Assembly: GCA_937959375.1 (NCBI GenBank)
Contig: CALGLS010000589.1
Span: 1-6,445 of the forward strand
Origin: an uncultured Saprospiraceae bacterium
GTDB lineage: Bacteria > Bacteroidota > Bacteroidia > Chitinophagales > Saprospiraceae
Direction of reading: 5' to 3'
DNA length: 6,445 bases
Part shown: positions 5,284 to 6,445 of the stretch, piece after piece
Layout of the letters: each line of letters starts with the position of its first letter
How positions within the stretch are numbered: position 1 is the first letter of the stretch
The notes under the pieces: model-generated
What the model was told of the DNA's origin: nothing
Seen by the model: the letters and a program-made list of their open reading frames with translations, nothing else
The model's database searches: none
Translations under genes and position numbers: made by a program

Positions 5284-5931
5284 TCACCGCCCATATCCAC
5301 GCCAATTGATATAAGCAATCTGCAAACCATACTTAATCTTTTTCTTCTGCATCTTCAACTTTTTGAGGAAACTCTGCTTCTTAATCTGCTTTGCATTATT
5401 AGCATGAGGAAAAGGCAAAGAAGGAATATCATGCCCCAGGAATTCACAAAGTTTCTCCCATTTATCTCCTTTAGTAAAGTCTAAGATTAGTAAATCATCA
5501 GGTCGATCTTGAAAGTATTCGATCACAGATTGATTGTGATTATTATAAACGCGAATCGTATTTTCTTTATCCTCTTTTGGAAGACCTTTTCCCGTTCCAT
5601 AAATCCATTCATGCATAGGATCACGCAGATCACCAATATGCCGGTTCACACTTTTGAACCATGATTCCTCCTCTCGGATTGTCAAAATAAATTTAGAACC
5701 CGGAAGTAATTCATCTAGCTCTCTGAATATTAAAGGGTATGGATTATCTTCTACCGCATCATATCGATTGACTTCTTTTAAAACAGTCTTGAAGTCTTTT
5801 TTCAAAATTGGAATCAATAACTTATAACGCGTATCACCGACTGTATAACCCAAAACTCTAAGGGCATCCCTAAGCGTAGATGTACCTGTTTTTTGAAATC
5901 CTACTCCAATTATTTTGCCTTTTTGCCGCAT
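5284..5931 (-). CDS. Sulfotransferase family protein (Sulfotransfer_4-like)
   Basis: 215 residues. The N-terminus has the P-loop-like site for the 5'-phosphosulfate of PAPS, 'GVGFQKTGTSTLRDAL' (9-24), with Lys14 as the key residue. 'FILTIREEESWFKSVNRH' (81-98) has the Arg86...Ser94 spacing expected for the 3'-phosphate site. 'LLILDFTKGDKWEKLCEFLG' with 'PFPHANN' (147-179) matches the C-terminal signature of this family. The C-terminus is strongly basic (about 181-201), then hydrophobic and aromatic. The family transfers sulfate from PAPS to hydroxyl or amino groups on small molecules, sugars or lipids; the acceptor cannot be predicted. There is no signal peptide, so it should act in the cytoplasm. 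It is convergent with the thioredoxin gene, with 50 bases between the stops, and divergent from the desaturase gene. No PAPS synthesis or glycan genes are in the window. The first ATG directly precedes the P-loop strand, which supports the start. Confidence 0.88.
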   Translation of the reverse strand: MRQKGKIIGVGFQKTGTSTLRDALRVLGYTVGDTRYKLLIPILKKDFKTVLKEVNRYDAVEDNPYPLIFRELDELLPGSKFILTIREEESWFKSVNRHIGDLRDPMHEWIYGTGKGLPKEDKENTIRVYNNHNQSVIEYFQDRPDDLLILDFTKGDKWEKLCEFLGHDIPSLPFPHANNAKQIKKQSFLKKLKMQKKKIKYGLQIAYINWRGYGR

Positions 5932-6262
5932 TAAATAGTAATTATTTTGACTTGTCTTGCTAGGAAATAATTTTTCAGTCGTTGATTATCAAAGGTTTAT
6001 TGTGTGGGGTTGACGGTTCGAGCTGTAACAATTAAATGCTGTTTTTTTGTAAAAAAGATCAACATAAAACAGAATTAAGTGTTTATTCAATTGAATGATC
6101 CTTTTGGATAATGGGAAGAACGCGAACTGTCGTAACCACGATGCAATATTAACGAATCCCAAACTTATTCACTACACTTGCAAATAGTTTTATTATTTTA
6201 ACGGCTTTTTCAAATATACTGAAATTATAAAAAGGGTTATTCTATAGAAAAAAGATTACACT
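5932..6262. other. 331-base divergent intergenic region
   Basis: No ORF or RNA gene is supported. It should hold promoters for the sulfotransferase (minus) and desaturase (plus) genes, but I see no full bipartite promoter. Sites seen: a near-match to TAnnTTTG on the minus strand at 5990-5997 (AACCTTTG), a full -7 match on the minus strand at 6211-6218 that is 280 bases from the gene, a 7-bp inverted repeat CTGTTTT/AAAACAG at 6039-6045 and 6066-6072, and a 12-bp perfect palindrome ATTCAATTGAAT at 6085-6096. Confidence 0.5.
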
Positions 6263-6445
6263 ATGTCTAAACTTAAAAAGATGAAATTTACAAAGGCAGC
6301 AATCGATGAAGAGATCAAAGAACGACTGAAGCATTGGCCAAAGATTATTAGTAAATACAAAATTCCAAGTACTAAGAAAGCGCTGATCCAATTAGCGAAT
6401 ACCTTTCTACCGTTTATAGGAATTTGGACGCTGTGTTATTTTTCC
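6263..6445 (+). CDS. Fatty acid desaturase, N-terminal fragment (3' end outside window)
   Basis: The frame opens at the ATG at 6263 and runs 61 codons to the window edge. After a basic N-terminus, the segment 'HWPKIISKYKIPSTKKALIQ' (24-43) and 'LANTFLPFIGIWTLCYFS' (44-61) match the start of bacterial membrane fatty acid desaturases. There a 'Y..PS...A..QL.NTFLPF..LW' pattern leads into the first membrane helix. The histidine boxes that bind the di-iron centre come later in the protein and are outside the window, so catalytic competence cannot be checked. Family members introduce double bonds into membrane acyl chains, often in response to cold. A second in-frame ATG is at codon 7 (6281); the first is preferred for its A-rich upstream sequence. 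The call rests on pattern recognition of a short segment. Confidence 0.75.
   Translation, partial: MSKLKKMKFTKAAIDEEIKERLKHWPKIISKYKIPSTKKALIQLANTFLPFIGIWTLCYFS

Noticed and set aside
5269..5484. Plus-strand open frame opposite the C-terminus of the sulfotransferase
   Set aside because: It overlaps the conserved FLG...PFPHANN region on the other strand and has no features of its own.
6009..6030. tRNA-like GGTTCGA sequence at about 6015-6021
   Set aside because: It resembles a T-loop, but there is no matching acceptor stem, anticodon arm or D-arm around it on either strand.

Overview
This window looks like ordinary chromosomal sequence from a member of the Bacteroidota, most likely a marine or environmental flavobacterium or cytophaga relative. 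The evidence is AT-rich DNA, A-rich stretches instead of Shine-Dalgarno sites before most starts, secretion signals ending in the typical '-AQ/E' or '-SQ/D', short lipoprotein signals ending in 'SC', and several matches to the Bacteroidota -7 promoter element TAnnTTTG. The species cannot be named from this sequence alone.

Layout, left to right. (1) Positions 1-1634, minus strand: a two-gene cluster with a 3-base gap. The upstream gene encodes a DUF4349 lipoprotein with a C-terminal membrane helix. The downstream gene, cut by the window edge, encodes a soluble coiled-coil protein. (2) 1814-2605, minus: a TerC-family integral membrane protein, probably a metal (manganese) exporter. It appears to be its own transcription unit, with a strong terminator at 1746-1790, a candidate promoter and a leader hairpin. 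(3) 2763-3278, minus: a small cysteine-containing lipoprotein of unknown function. (4) 3391-4398, minus: a secreted transglutaminase-like protein with an intact Cys-His-Asp triad and a very acidic N-terminus. (5) A divergent intergenic region of about 350 bases. (6) 4751-5233, plus: a secreted TlpA/ResA-type thioredoxin with a WCKPC active site. (7) 5284-5931, minus and convergent with the thioredoxin gene: a PAPS-dependent sulfotransferase-like protein. (8) A 331-base divergent intergenic region. (9) 6263-6445, plus: the first 61 codons of a probable fatty acid desaturase, cut by the window edge.

Apart from the DUF4349/coiled-coil pair, the genes look like separate transcription units without a shared pathway. 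Many of the products act at the cell envelope (two lipoproteins, an inner-membrane metal transporter, two exported proteins, a membrane-lipid desaturase). I see no mobile element, CRISPR array, RNA gene or defence system. The points most worth a second look are the DUF4349/coiled-coil pair, the TerC leader hairpin, the purine-rich inverted repeat at 3308-3385, and small dyads that overlap candidate promoters.
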